A stretch of DNA of 64,000 nt from Nocardia speluncae NBRC 108251. GTDB lineage: Bacteria > Actinomycetota > Actinomycetes > Mycobacteriales > Mycobacteriaceae. The position numbers and the translations under genes are program-made. How positions within the stretch are numbered: the first letter of the stretch is position 1; each line of letters begins with the position of its first letter. The notes beneath the pieces were generated by a model, which was given only the letters and a program-made list of their open reading frames with translations, made no database searches and was not told the DNA's origin. Positions 32,528 to 41,112 of the stretch are shown piece by piece. The stretch spans positions 1-64,000 of the forward strand of contig NZ_BDBZ01000007.1 of the NCBI RefSeq assembly GCF_001613245.1. The letters are read 5' to 3'.

Positions 32528-33715
32528 CTAGCTCGCCCGCTGGAGCGATTTCCGGCGTCGCAGGGGCTGCCGTGGCCGGGCGACAAGGGCATTGCTCAGC
32601 GGCGTGCGCAGGGCCAGCTCAACCACCAACAGGCTGGCGGCCAGCACGATGACGGTGAGGATCGCCGACCGCAAGCGCGGGATGGGATCCAGCATCCAGT
32701 CCACCGGCAGTACCCGGTAGACCACGTCGATCATCATCGGATGCACTGCGAAGACGCCGAACGCGCGTAGCGCGCCGTAGCTGACGATGCGCGCGACCGG
32801 GCCGGTGCCGTTTCCCCGGCGATCGTTCCACGCCATACCCACCAGGTACAGCAGGATCAGTGCGCCGACGAACAGCGGCAGGAACTGAGGGTTCCACGGC
32901 GAGGAGCTGCGCGTGGAGTCGATACCGGCGTCCACGTCCCGCAGATGCCCCACCAGACCGTACGCACAACCGAGCATCGCCACTCCGATGACGACGGGCA
33001 GATTCGCGCGGATCCAGGCGTCTACGCGTTCGAAATGGACCGCGAGTAAGGCACCGATCACCGCGAACAGTGCGTACATCGGGAAGGCTTTCCACAGGTG
33101 CAGGTAGGGATTCCAGCCGAGTGCCGCGGTCGCGCCGGGCCAGTCGAAGAAGATGAATATGCCCAGTTGCAGCGTGACGGTGGCGGCGAGCAATTCCAGA
33201 TGGTGACCGGCGGTGCGGTGGATCAGCCATTGGAGTGCCGGGAACAGTAGATAGATCTGCATGGAGATGAGCAGAAAGTACAGGTGATACCGGCCGTCGC
33301 CGGTGAGGATGCTGCCCACCGAATTCCGGGCCAGTTCCCCGGCGCTGGGCATCGGCGTGGAATCGTCCCACCAGACCAAGAACACCGTGTAGAGAACCGA
33401 CCACACCAGATACGGCAGGACGACCTGCCCGAAGCGCCGCCGCCAGAAGGCGCCGGGGGAGACTTTGCGACCGGAATAGCCCAGGAACAGGACGAAAACG
33501 GTGATCGCGACGAACCCGTACCGAGTGATGTGCCCCACAGTGGCCAGCAATCCGCTGCCGCCGGCGACATCGGGAGTGGTGCCGTGGGTGTGTGCGGCGA
33601 CCACCAGGGTGAACAGAGCAACCCGCACGAAATCGGCGGTGTGATTGTACGGGCGGGCTGCCGGTGGCGATGCCTGTGTTGTGTGTGCGTCCGTTCTTGC
33701 CAGCGTGTCGACCAC
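32528..33715 (-). CDS. Membrane acyltransferase (acyltransferase 3 family), 395 aa
   Basis: About ten membrane segments in the acyltransferase-3 order, beginning NHTADFVRVALFTLVVAAHT (residues 24-43), with a His in AAHTHG in the place of the catalytic His and YFLLISMQIYLLFPALQWL in the middle. Such enzymes move acyl groups to sugars, lipids or antibiotics at the membrane. It is divergent from a second, larger acyltransferase. It is convergent with the substrate-binding gene (29-bp gap). Confidence 0.85.
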   Translation of the reverse strand: MVDTLARTDAHTTQASPPAARPYNHTADFVRVALFTLVVAAHTHGTTPDVAGGSGLLATVGHITRYGFVAITVFVLFLGYSGRKVSPGAFWRRRFGQVVLPYLVWSVLYTVFLVWWDDSTPMPSAGELARNSVGSILTGDGRYHLYFLLISMQIYLLFPALQWLIHRTAGHHLELLAATVTLQLGIFIFFDWPGATAALGWNPYLHLWKAFPMYALFAVIGALLAVHFERVDAWIRANLPVVIGVAMLGCAYGLVGHLRDVDAGIDSTRSSSPWNPQFLPLFVGALILLYLVGMAWNDRRGNGTGPVARIVSYGALRAFGVFAVHPMMIDVVYRVLPVDWMLDPIPRLRSAILTVIVLAASLLVVELALRTPLSNALVARPRQPLRRRKSLQRAS

Positions 33716-34122
33716 GAAAAACCCTTACCCATGCTTATGAAAACCCGACCTGTTTACCGCATCGGTGTACCCACCGACAAACCCCGCCCGCCCCTTCCGG
33801 AACGGTCGTCGTCGAACTCCATGGTGGCTGCCGGGCCGCTTCCCGGTCGAGACTGCCCGGTCGAGACGCTGTCGGCCGGGCAGTGGCAGCGGATGCCGGC
33901 GACCTACGCGTCGAGATCGCCCGTCCAGATCAGCGGGACCTGCGCGGGCCGCTGAGACCTGCGCGGGGTGCGAATCCGGTGATCGGTGTCCGATACAGTG
34001 GAGTACAGGCAAGACAGGGAGGGCGCACGGCAGGAGGCCGGTGGAGCTCGGCCGCCGCCGAGTCGGGGCCGAGCTGCCGGACCGGGCCGATCGGCTTCAC
34101 AGTGGTAACAGAACGGTTGGTC
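33716..34122. other. Divergent intergenic region
   Basis: This 407-bp region separates two divergent acyltransferase genes and should hold both promoters. Reading frames cross it, but none has both a ribosome site and steady codon bias. A hairpin-like pair around 33845-33890 (GGTCGAGACTGCCCGG and CCGGGCAG) is the only structure seen. Confidence 0.4.
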
Positions 34123-36288
34123 ATGGCTGCGTCGCATTCACCCGGCCCCGCGCCTCGGACGGCCGGGACGCCCGTGGGGCCGGGGGCGGTGGCCGGCGAT
34201 GTAGCCGATCCGGCCGAGTCCCGGCCCGGGGCGCAGTCGGCGGCGAGCACCACCTACCGCGCTGATCTGGACGGTTTGCGCGGAGTGGCGATCGCGCTGG
34301 TGGTGGTGTTCCACATCTGGATGGGCCGGGTATCCGGCGGGGTGGACGTCTTCCTGGTGTTGTCCGGGTTCTTCTTCACCGGTTTGCTCCTGCGCCGGGC
34401 CGGCAGTGCCGGGTCGGTAGGGGTGTGGTCCACGGTGCGCCGGACCTTGCGGCGTCTGCTGCCGGCGCTCGTGGTGGTGCTCGTCGCGGTCCTCGGCGCT
34501 GCCGTGGTGTTGCGTCCCTATACGCAATGGACGGATATCACCGTACAGACGCTGGCGTCGCTGTTCTACTACCAGAACTGGCAGCTCGCATGGACGTGGT
34601 CGGACTATCTGGCCGCGGACCCGTCGGTGAGCCCGCTGCAACATCTGTGGTCGATGTCGGTGCAGGGGCAGTACTACCTGGCGGCGCTGCTCGTTGTCGC
34701 GGTGGTGACCGCGCTGTGCCGGTACCTGGGACGTCAGGGGTGGTTACGGGCCGTACTGGGGGTTGTCGTCACCGTGGCCGCGGCCGCTTCGTTCGTGTAT
34801 GCGGCGTATGGCACGGCCACTTATCAGGGCTGGAACTACTACGACAGTTTCGCCCGGGCATGGGAGCTGCTGGCCGGCGCGGGCCTGGTACTCGCCGCAT
34901 CCATCCGGGCACCTGCGCGACCTGTCCGGCATGTCCTTGCCTGGTCGGGTCTGGTCGGGGTCGTCGGGTGCGGATGGCTGATCGTCGACGGCGCAAATCG
35001 ATTTCCGGGGCCGGCGGCCCTGCTGCCTGTCGGCGCCTGTCTGGCGCTCATCCTGTCCGGCACCGGTCTCGCTCCGGAGGACCGGCCGTGGCCGAACCGG
35101 ATCCTGGCCACCCCGTTGGCGCGCAAGCTGGGTGATATCGCCTACCCCCTGTACTTGTGGCACTGGCCGATCCTGATCTTCTATCTCGCCTACCGCGACC
35201 AGCCGCGGGCCGGGCTCGCCGGCGGGGTCGCGATCGTGGCGTTGTCGGTGGTGCTCGCCTGGTGCACGCATCGCTGGGTCGAACAGCCGCTCCGGCTGCG
35301 CTCCGGGGCCGGGCTCACGGCGGGTGGCGGGTCGCCGCGGTACCGGCGGGTGGCCGGTGTGGTGGTGTCGGCGGTAGCTGTCGTGATGGTCGCGGTCACA
35401 GTCGCCTGGCAGGTCCTGGTCGTGGAGCAGGCGAGCGTGCCCAGTGCTCTCGACCCCGTCCGTTACCCCGGTGCAGAAGCGCTCGCCTCCGGTGCTCCTG
35501 TTCCGGAGGCCCGGGTGCGCCCGAGCCCGTTGGAGGTCTCGGCGGATCTGCCGCCCACGACGGTCGACGGCTGTATCGCCGATTGGGACACCCGCGAGGT
35601 CGTGACGTGTACCTACGGCGACCCGGACGCGGAGCGAACGCTGGCCATGGCGGGAAGCTCGCATGTGGAGCACTGGTTGCCCGCCCTGCAAGTCCTCGCC
35701 GAACAGCACAATTTCCGTATCCGGACCTATCTCAAGATGGGCTGCGCCCTGACACTCGCGGAAGACGCCACCTACAACGGCGAGGCCATCCCGGACTGCC
35801 GCGACTGGTCCCGCGACGTCATCGATCGGCTGGGAACCGAACGCCCGGACTGGGTGTTCACCATCGGCACCCATCCGCGTCTGGAAAGTGGTGACGAAAC
35901 GCCGCCCGGTTATCCCGACGTCTGGGCGGCGCTGGCCGATCAGGACCTGAATGTGATCACGATCCGTGATACCCCGTGGCTGCGCCGCGACGGCGGCGTC
36001 CCGTATCGGGCCGGCGACTGCCTCGCTTTCGGCGGCACCGCGGCCGGTTGCGGGATGCACCGTATCGACGCGCTGGACGAGATCAATCCGGGCTTCGAAC
36101 CGGCGTCGTATTTTCCGAATGTCTTCCCCATCGATCTCAGTGACGCCGTCTGCACGGACGAGCTGTGCCCGGTCGTAGTGGGAAATATTCTCGTCTACCA
36201 CGACGAACACCATCTGAGCGCCAGCTTCTCCCGCTCTCTGGCCGGTCCGCTCGGACGCGCGCTGCATCCGCTGCTGGGCTGGTGGTGA
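34123..36288 (+). CDS. Acyltransferase with SGNH domain (OafA/YrhL type), 721 aa
   Basis: Residues ~45-410 are an acyltransferase-3 membrane domain starting YRADLDGLRGVAIALVVVFH (catalytic His at its end) with about ten segments. Residues ~470-721 are an extracytoplasmic SGNH-type esterase domain with block I AMAGSSHVEHW and final Asp-His block YHDEHHLS. Such two-domain proteins O-acetylate surface sugars or peptidoglycan. ATG 34123 is used since it precedes a disordered N-terminus; the frame is open further upstream. In block I the usual GDSH is GSSH, an unusual replacement of the Asp. Confidence 0.9.
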   Translation: MAASHSPGPAPRTAGTPVGPGAVAGDVADPAESRPGAQSAASTTYRADLDGLRGVAIALVVVFHIWMGRVSGGVDVFLVLSGFFFTGLLLRRAGSAGSVGVWSTVRRTLRRLLPALVVVLVAVLGAAVVLRPYTQWTDITVQTLASLFYYQNWQLAWTWSDYLAADPSVSPLQHLWSMSVQGQYYLAALLVVAVVTALCRYLGRQGWLRAVLGVVVTVAAAASFVYAAYGTATYQGWNYYDSFARAWELLAGAGLVLAASIRAPARPVRHVLAWSGLVGVVGCGWLIVDGANRFPGPAALLPVGACLALILSGTGLAPEDRPWPNRILATPLARKLGDIAYPLYLWHWPILIFYLAYRDQPRAGLAGGVAIVALSVVLAWCTHRWVEQPLRLRSGAGLTAGGGSPRYRRVAGVVVSAVAVVMVAVTVAWQVLVVEQASVPSALDPVRYPGAEALASGAPVPEARVRPSPLEVSADLPPTTVDGCIADWDTREVVTCTYGDPDAERTLAMAGSSHVEHWLPALQVLAEQHNFRIRTYLKMGCALTLAEDATYNGEAIPDCRDWSRDVIDRLGTERPDWVFTIGTHPRLESGDETPPGYPDVWAALADQDLNVITIRDTPWLRRDGGVPYRAGDCLAFGGTAAGCGMHRIDALDEINPGFEPASYFPNVFPIDLSDAVCTDELCPVVVGNILVYHDEHHLSASFSRSLAGPLGRALHPLLGWW

Positions 36289-36450
36289 ACGGCGCGGCGG
36301 CCGCTGGCGATTTTCAACGGAAAATAGACCTATAAAATAGCCTGTTATCGAATACTTACGGTTTTGCCGCGGTCGCCGCTCTTGCGGGGAAGCGGTGAGC
36401 GGGCGAGGGTGTTGTTCCGGCGAAGTCAGCGACGATCTGGAGGTCGACCC

Positions 36451-36888
36451 ATGGAAACACCGCAGGTCAACGAATTATTCGACCCCGCAACGGAGTTCGG
36501 CGGACGAGTCGCCGCGCGCCTGGAGCGTGAAGAGATCATCTGGTTGAGCACCGTCGGCCCCACCGGTACGCCGCAGCCGAACCCGGTCTGGTTCCTCTGG
36601 CGGGCGGGATCCTTCCTCATCTTCAGCCGGCCCGACCGCCCCAAACTTCGTAATATCGCCCGCAACCCCCGAGTGGCGCTGCACTTCAACAGCACCGGAT
36701 CCGGTGGCGATATCGTGGTGTTCGGCGGTTCCGCCCGGCTCGAACCGGTCACCGACCCGGACGAGGTCGCGGTCTATCTCGAGAAGTACCGGGATGGGCT
36801 GGCGGGCCTGTCGACGACGGCCGAACAGTTCCGCGCCGAGTATTCGGTGCCCATCCGAGTGATTCCCGACCGCCTGCGAGGTTTCTGA
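36451..36888 (+). CDS. PPOX-class (probably F420-dependent) oxidoreductase, 145 aa
   Basis: A small split-barrel flavin/F420-binding protein: IIWLSTVGPTGTPQPNPVWF near residue 29, FLIFSRPDRPKLRNIARNPR near residue 53, and a closing VPIRVIPDRLRGF. It fits actinobacterial TIGR036xx PPOX-class proteins, many of which bind F420. The start ATG 36451 follows CTGGAGG; the frame before it lacks bias. Its substrate is unknown. No clear operon partner. Confidence 0.85.
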   Translation: METPQVNELFDPATEFGGRVAARLEREEIIWLSTVGPTGTPQPNPVWFLWRAGSFLIFSRPDRPKLRNIARNPRVALHFNSTGSGGDIVVFGGSARLEPVTDPDEVAVYLEKYRDGLAGLSTTAEQFRAEYSVPIRVIPDRLRGF

Positions 36889-37017
36889 ACCGCTGGGCGC
36901 GTCCGGCCGGGGCACGGCGACGCGGGCCATCGAGTGTCGTGCGGTGCGCAGTGGCCGATCGCACTACCCGCCCGCTTGCGGTCTATGGCCTACACCAATA
37001 CTGTTCCGACACAGGAG

Positions 37018-37077
37018 ATGTCCCAACTGAGACAACTTCTGATCTGTTGTTGTTGCTTTCATTGGAGTTCCAAGGCA
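37018..37077 (+). other. In-frame upstream segment with four tandem Cys codons
   Basis: ATG 37018 opens in frame with the P450 and reads MSQLRQLLICCCCFHWSS. The Cys run TGT TGT TGT TGC is at 37045-37056. There is no stop before the P450 body, so this is either its true N-terminus or translated leader sequence. The CAGGAG directly abutting the ATG is too close to be a normal ribosome site. Confidence 0.35.
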
Positions 37078-38340
37078 TTGGCAAAGTCCCTACCGTCGAC
37101 CGAAACCGGCACTGTCGGCTGCCCGTACTCCGCCCCCGCTCGGACCGGTACGCCGCCCCGCGTTGCCCTGTACACCGAGGAGTACGCCGCCGATCCGCAT
37201 CGCTCGTTCGGCCAGATGCGTCGTAGGCACGAAACTCTCGCGCCGGTGGAGCTGGCTCCCGGTATTCCGGCCACCTTGGTGATCGGCTATCACACCGCAA
37301 TCCGGATCTTCAATGACCCCGAGCATTTCCCGGCCGATGCGCGCTCGTGGGAGAAGTCCGTCCCTGCCGACCATCCACTCATGCCCATGATGGCGTGGCG
37401 GCCCAACGTGATGCGCAGTACCGGACGGGAACATACCCGGTACCGGCAGGCGATCACGGCGGCTCTCGACGGGGTCGACCTGTTCTCCATGCATCAGAAT
37501 GTCGAAGGGGTTGCCACCCCCTTGATCAACGACTTCTGTATGGACGGCAAAGCCGAACTCATCGGTCAGTACGCCTTCCCGCTGACCTTTCAAGTGCTCA
37601 ACGCCATGCTGGGGTGCCCGCTGGATCTCGGGCAGTACATCGCTACCGGTATGGCCGCGATGTTCGAAGGCGGTGCCGCCGCCACCGAAGCGGATGCCCA
37701 GATCAACGAAGCGCTCCTGGAGCTGGTCGCACTCAAGCGCGCCGAACCCGGCCGGGATGTCACCTCTCGTCTGCTGGCCCACCCGGCGCAGCTACAGGAC
37801 TCGGAGATGGTGCACCAGTTGGCTGTGCTGTACGGGGCGGGTATCGAGCCGCTGACCAACCTGACGGTCAACACCCTGCTTCTCATGATTACCGACCCGC
37901 GGTTCACCGGCACATCGTCATCCGGTGTGGCGCCGACGACCCGGGATGCGCTCAACGAGCTGCTGTACACCGACCCGCCGATGGCGAATTATTGTCTCAG
38001 CTACCCGAGGCAGCCGATCATGCTCGATGGTGTGTGGCTACCCGCCGATCAGCCGGTCCTCATCGGCATGTCGGCCTGCAACAATGATCCGGCGATCCAC
38101 TCGGGCCAATACACCGACAACAACGCGCATCTGGCCTGGGGTTCGGGCCCGCATGCCTGCCCTGCCAGGTCGATTGCCTACATGGTTGCCCAGAACGCGA
38201 TCGATCAGCTGCTCGACGCGCTTCCCGAGGTGCAGCTCGCCTGCCGGCCCGAGGAACTGCATTGGCGGCCAGGGCCTTTCCATCGTGCACTCTCATCGAT
38301 GCCGGTGATGTTTCCGCCGTCGCCGCCGCTGGGGCCCTGA
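37078..38340 (+). CDS. CYP157-like cytochrome P450 without the ExxR motif, 420 aa
   Basis: TTG 37078 (with GGAG ten bases upstream) gives the usual family N-terminus before TGTVGCPYSAPAR; starts at 36985 or 37018 are possible. The heme loop is AWGSGPHACPARS with Cys361. The K-helix ExxR is absent: the equivalent region reads ALNELLYTDPPMANY. The I-helix is GAGIEPLTN, without the usual acid-Thr pair. Loss of ExxR is known for CYP157 P450s of Streptomyces, which sit in conservons (histidine kinase, roadblock, DUF742, GTPase). No conservon genes are here. Whether it is a classical monooxygenase is doubtful. Confidence 0.85.
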   Translation: MAKSLPSTETGTVGCPYSAPARTGTPPRVALYTEEYAADPHRSFGQMRRRHETLAPVELAPGIPATLVIGYHTAIRIFNDPEHFPADARSWEKSVPADHPLMPMMAWRPNVMRSTGREHTRYRQAITAALDGVDLFSMHQNVEGVATPLINDFCMDGKAELIGQYAFPLTFQVLNAMLGCPLDLGQYIATGMAAMFEGGAAATEADAQINEALLELVALKRAEPGRDVTSRLLAHPAQLQDSEMVHQLAVLYGAGIEPLTNLTVNTLLLMITDPRFTGTSSSGVAPTTRDALNELLYTDPPMANYCLSYPRQPIMLDGVWLPADQPVLIGMSACNNDPAIHSGQYTDNNAHLAWGSGPHACPARSIAYMVAQNAIDQLLDALPEVQLACRPEELHWRPGPFHRALSSMPVMFPPSPPLGP

Positions 38341-38732
38341 GGTTTGCTGCGGTGTGGCCGGATGCGGTCACACCGTGGATCGTTCACGTCTACGCGAGCT
38401 GATCGGCCCATGCCCCCATCATGTGGGTGTGAAAAATCTACGCAACTTGTATTGTTGCGTCGGAAATAATACTGATTCAGTCCAGTTATATCATAAAGAT
38501 ATCAAGGATAACGCTGAGGTCTCGCGCAGTCGCCGGGGCTATCCTAGAATTCTTTGTGGCGCTAATGATTTCAGTTCCGTAAGACCGCTCCGTATCCGCT
38601 CTCTTACCAACGACAACCGAATCCCGTTGATTCGGCTACACATCGGCAGCACCGTCGGTTTTCGGCATGTTCGGCTAGCCGGTGACATCTAGCAGCGCGC
38701 AAAACTTGCTGCACCGCCCCGAGGAGGATGTC
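38341..38732. other. AT-rich island upstream of the radical SAM gene
   Basis: 392 bp without a secure gene. Positions 38431-38520 have 32 G/C of 90 by my count (~36%), against roughly two thirds in the genes around. Possible short ORFs are 38429-38692 (87 aa, starting VKNLRNLYCCVGNNTDS) and 38410-38469 (19 aa, MPPSCGCEKSTQ...). Neither has a good ribosome site. It may be a promoter/silencer region or hold a small peptide gene. Confidence 0.5.
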
Positions 38733-39860
38733 GTGGCTCAGCCCGTTTTCCTGGACGTCAGGCCAAGTAAGGAACGCATACTAACCCGAGCAATCGAACT
38801 CGCGCAAGAGGATCCGGCTTTGGCCGAACGGTTGATGCGAGTGAACGAGGTAGCCCGAGGAATCAGAACGGTAGAGGTCTGGATTACCGACGCCTGTAAC
38901 CTGCGGTGCAAGGGCTGCTGGTTCTTCGAACACGATATGGACAAGCAGAGCATCGAGATTCGTGATCTGGGGACGATTCGCGCGTTCGCCGAAGATCTGC
39001 GCGACAACAAGAGGATCACCAGCACACTCCTGATCGGCGGCGAACCGGCCCTCGTCCTGGATCGAGTCCGCGTCTTCGCGGAGACGATTCGCAATGTCAC
39101 GGTGGTGACGAACGGGACGCGGCCGATTCCCTACGACGGGCTGGAAGATCTCGCTATCGCGGTATCTCTGTGGGGTGGGGGACCGGTCGACGACGAGTTG
39201 CGTGGCTACGGGGTCAACGGTAGGCGGATCAGCGGCCTGTTCGACAAGGCGCTGCGCACCTATACCGACGACCCGCGGGCCACCTGGGTCTACACGCTCA
39301 GCGAAGCCGGGATGCCCTACCTCGAACGAACCGTCGAGGCCATCGCCGCAAACGGCAACCAGATCAACTTCGGTTACTACAGCGACAACGGCACGGACCC
39401 CACTGCCCGGCTACACAACGAAGAACGGGCAATCGAGGAAATGACCCGGATGCGCGAAACCTACCCCGATACCGTTATCGGAGACCCCTACTACTTCCGC
39501 ACGCTGGTCACGGGCCGTACGCATTGGGGTACCTTCGGCGCCGAAACCTGCCCCAGCATCAGCAACGATCACCCCGCACACGCCGCACGCCTGACCGAGG
39601 GCCACCCGATCGTCGGCAGGTTCAACGCGTACCGGACCGACCACAGCGTCCAGTACTGCGCCACCACCGGGGACTGTGACAACTGCCGGGACAGTCAGGC
39701 CGTATGGAGCTGGTTGCTCGTCAATCTGCACCGTTTCCTGGCCGATCGCGACCAGTTGAACACGTGGGTGACATTGGCCGAGAACTTCTACCGCCAGTAC
39801 TACTGGTCCAGCTACCATCCCGCCCGGCAGGTACCCGCCGAACCGGCGGTCGGTGCTTAG
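38733..39860 (+). CDS. Radical SAM protein, 375 aa
   Basis: The 4Fe-4S motif is CNLRCKGC (residues ~50-57) in the canonical CxxxCxxC spacing, within VEVWITDACNLRCKGCWFF. GGEPA follows as the SAM-binding motif. Near residue 310 is a second Cys group, YCATTGDCDNC, preceded by CPS near residue 272, which could hold an auxiliary cluster as in SPASM/twitch enzymes. The start GTG 38733 follows GAGGAGG at eight bases. It is co-transcribed with the P450 at 39880 (19-bp gap). I do not recognise a characterised family. Peptide or small-molecule modification are both possible. Confidence 0.88.
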   Translation: MAQPVFLDVRPSKERILTRAIELAQEDPALAERLMRVNEVARGIRTVEVWITDACNLRCKGCWFFEHDMDKQSIEIRDLGTIRAFAEDLRDNKRITSTLLIGGEPALVLDRVRVFAETIRNVTVVTNGTRPIPYDGLEDLAIAVSLWGGGPVDDELRGYGVNGRRISGLFDKALRTYTDDPRATWVYTLSEAGMPYLERTVEAIAANGNQINFGYYSDNGTDPTARLHNEERAIEEMTRMRETYPDTVIGDPYYFRTLVTGRTHWGTFGAETCPSISNDHPAHAARLTEGHPIVGRFNAYRTDHSVQYCATTGDCDNCRDSQAVWSWLLVNLHRFLADRDQLNTWVTLAENFYRQYYWSSYHPARQVPAEPAVGA

Positions 39861-39879
39861 GGCCGGGTAGCAGCCGACC

Positions 39880-41106
39880 ATGGCACCGATGTCTCTGGAA
39901 AAGGCACGGCTCTTCTCCGATGTCCTTCGTGGTGACCCGGGCGCGCGGATCCTCTGGGCCCGCCCCGGGGCCGACCGGCACCGGGAATACGAGAAGGTCC
40001 GTGCCCGGGGCGCTCTGGCCACCAGTCGCCGCGGCCTGCTGTTCACCGCCACGCACGGACTGTGTCACCAGGTCCTCACCAGTGGCGACTTCGGCCCGGC
40101 GCCGATCGGTGCGTCGGCACGCCGGCGCAATGCCGCCGGCGACGTCACGCTCGTCCATCCGGTCGACGATTCCTTTCTGAAGCTGGAACCACCCCGGCAC
40201 ACGGAATTGCGGTCGCTGGCCGCGCCGACGTTCCACCGGCGCGCACTCGCCGATCTCATGCCACGGATCGAAAAGAGTGTCGAGCACTGCCTGAACGAGC
40301 TTCCGCGCGGCGGCGTCACCGAACTGATCACGAACTATGCCGAAGCCGTTCCGATGGCGATGATCTCGCATATTCTCGGCCTACCGCCCGCGGATGCCCC
40401 ACGTTTCGCCGCGTGGGGAAACGTGCTGGCCTCGTTGCTGGACGGGGCCAGAACGACGCAGGAACGGGAGCGTTCCCGGGCCCTCGTCACCGAGATGACG
40501 GCGTATTTCAAGGATCGCCTGGAACAGGCCGAACCGCAGAGTGCCGGGCTCATCGCCGGTCTGGCGCAGCAATGCCCGGCGCAACTGAACCTGCGGGAGG
40601 CCATCGCGACCTGCAGCATGCTGCTGGTCGGTGGTTTCGGTACCACCACACATCTGCTCGGAAACGCCCTGCACATGCTGCTGCGGCAGCCGGGGCTCCA
40701 TCCGGCCGATGGTGATTACACGGCGGTGATAGAGGAATCCCTGCGTTACGACACACCCGTCCAGTACGTCGTCCGGGTTGCCAAAACCGATACCCGGCTC
40801 GCCGATCGAGCCATTACCGCCGGAACACCGATCGTGCTGCTCCTCGCCGCCGCGAATCGCGATCCCGAAATCTTCACCGACCCGCACGTATTCGATCCTC
40901 GGCGCCGGGAACCGCACCGCCACCTCACCTTCGGTGCCGGAATCCACTTCTGTATCGGCGCCGCGCCGGCTCGTGCGGAAGCAGCCGTCGCCGTCCAGCG
41001 ATTCTTCGAGAGGTTTCCGGACGCACGGCTCGCGGGAAAGGTGCAACCCCTGCATTCGCGGGCGCTGCACGGGTTGCGCGGGCTGCCCGTGGTCCTCGAG
41101 AGCTGA
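39880..41106 (+). CDS. Cytochrome P450, 408 aa
   Basis: A conventional P450: I-helix GGFGTTTHLL, K-helix EESLRYD with ExxR intact, and the heme loop LTFGAGIHFCIGA with Cys358. The start ATG 39880 is 19 bp after the radical SAM gene, so the two are one transcript. It is clearly unlike the ExxR-less P450 at 37078. The three-gene set P450 - radical SAM - P450 is convergent with the MerR gene 6 bp beyond its stop. No ferredoxin is adjacent. Confidence 0.92.
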   Translation: MAPMSLEKARLFSDVLRGDPGARILWARPGADRHREYEKVRARGALATSRRGLLFTATHGLCHQVLTSGDFGPAPIGASARRRNAAGDVTLVHPVDDSFLKLEPPRHTELRSLAAPTFHRRALADLMPRIEKSVEHCLNELPRGGVTELITNYAEAVPMAMISHILGLPPADAPRFAAWGNVLASLLDGARTTQERERSRALVTEMTAYFKDRLEQAEPQSAGLIAGLAQQCPAQLNLREAIATCSMLLVGGFGTTTHLLGNALHMLLRQPGLHPADGDYTAVIEESLRYDTPVQYVVRVAKTDTRLADRAITAGTPIVLLLAAANRDPEIFTDPHVFDPRRREPHRHLTFGAGIHFCIGAAPARAEAAVAVQRFFERFPDARLAGKVQPLHSRALHGLRGLPVVLES

Positions 41107-41112
41107 AGCGGG

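Noticed and set aside
33260..33290. Extra GAGAAT-type operator candidates inside genes (e.g. near 3390, 42210, 58950)
   Set aside because: Single half-sites within coding sequence without the second arm; expected by chance.
34744..36267. Minus-strand 507-codon frame in the acyltransferase gene
   Set aside because: Shadow frame with Arg/Gln/His-rich sequence and no motif.
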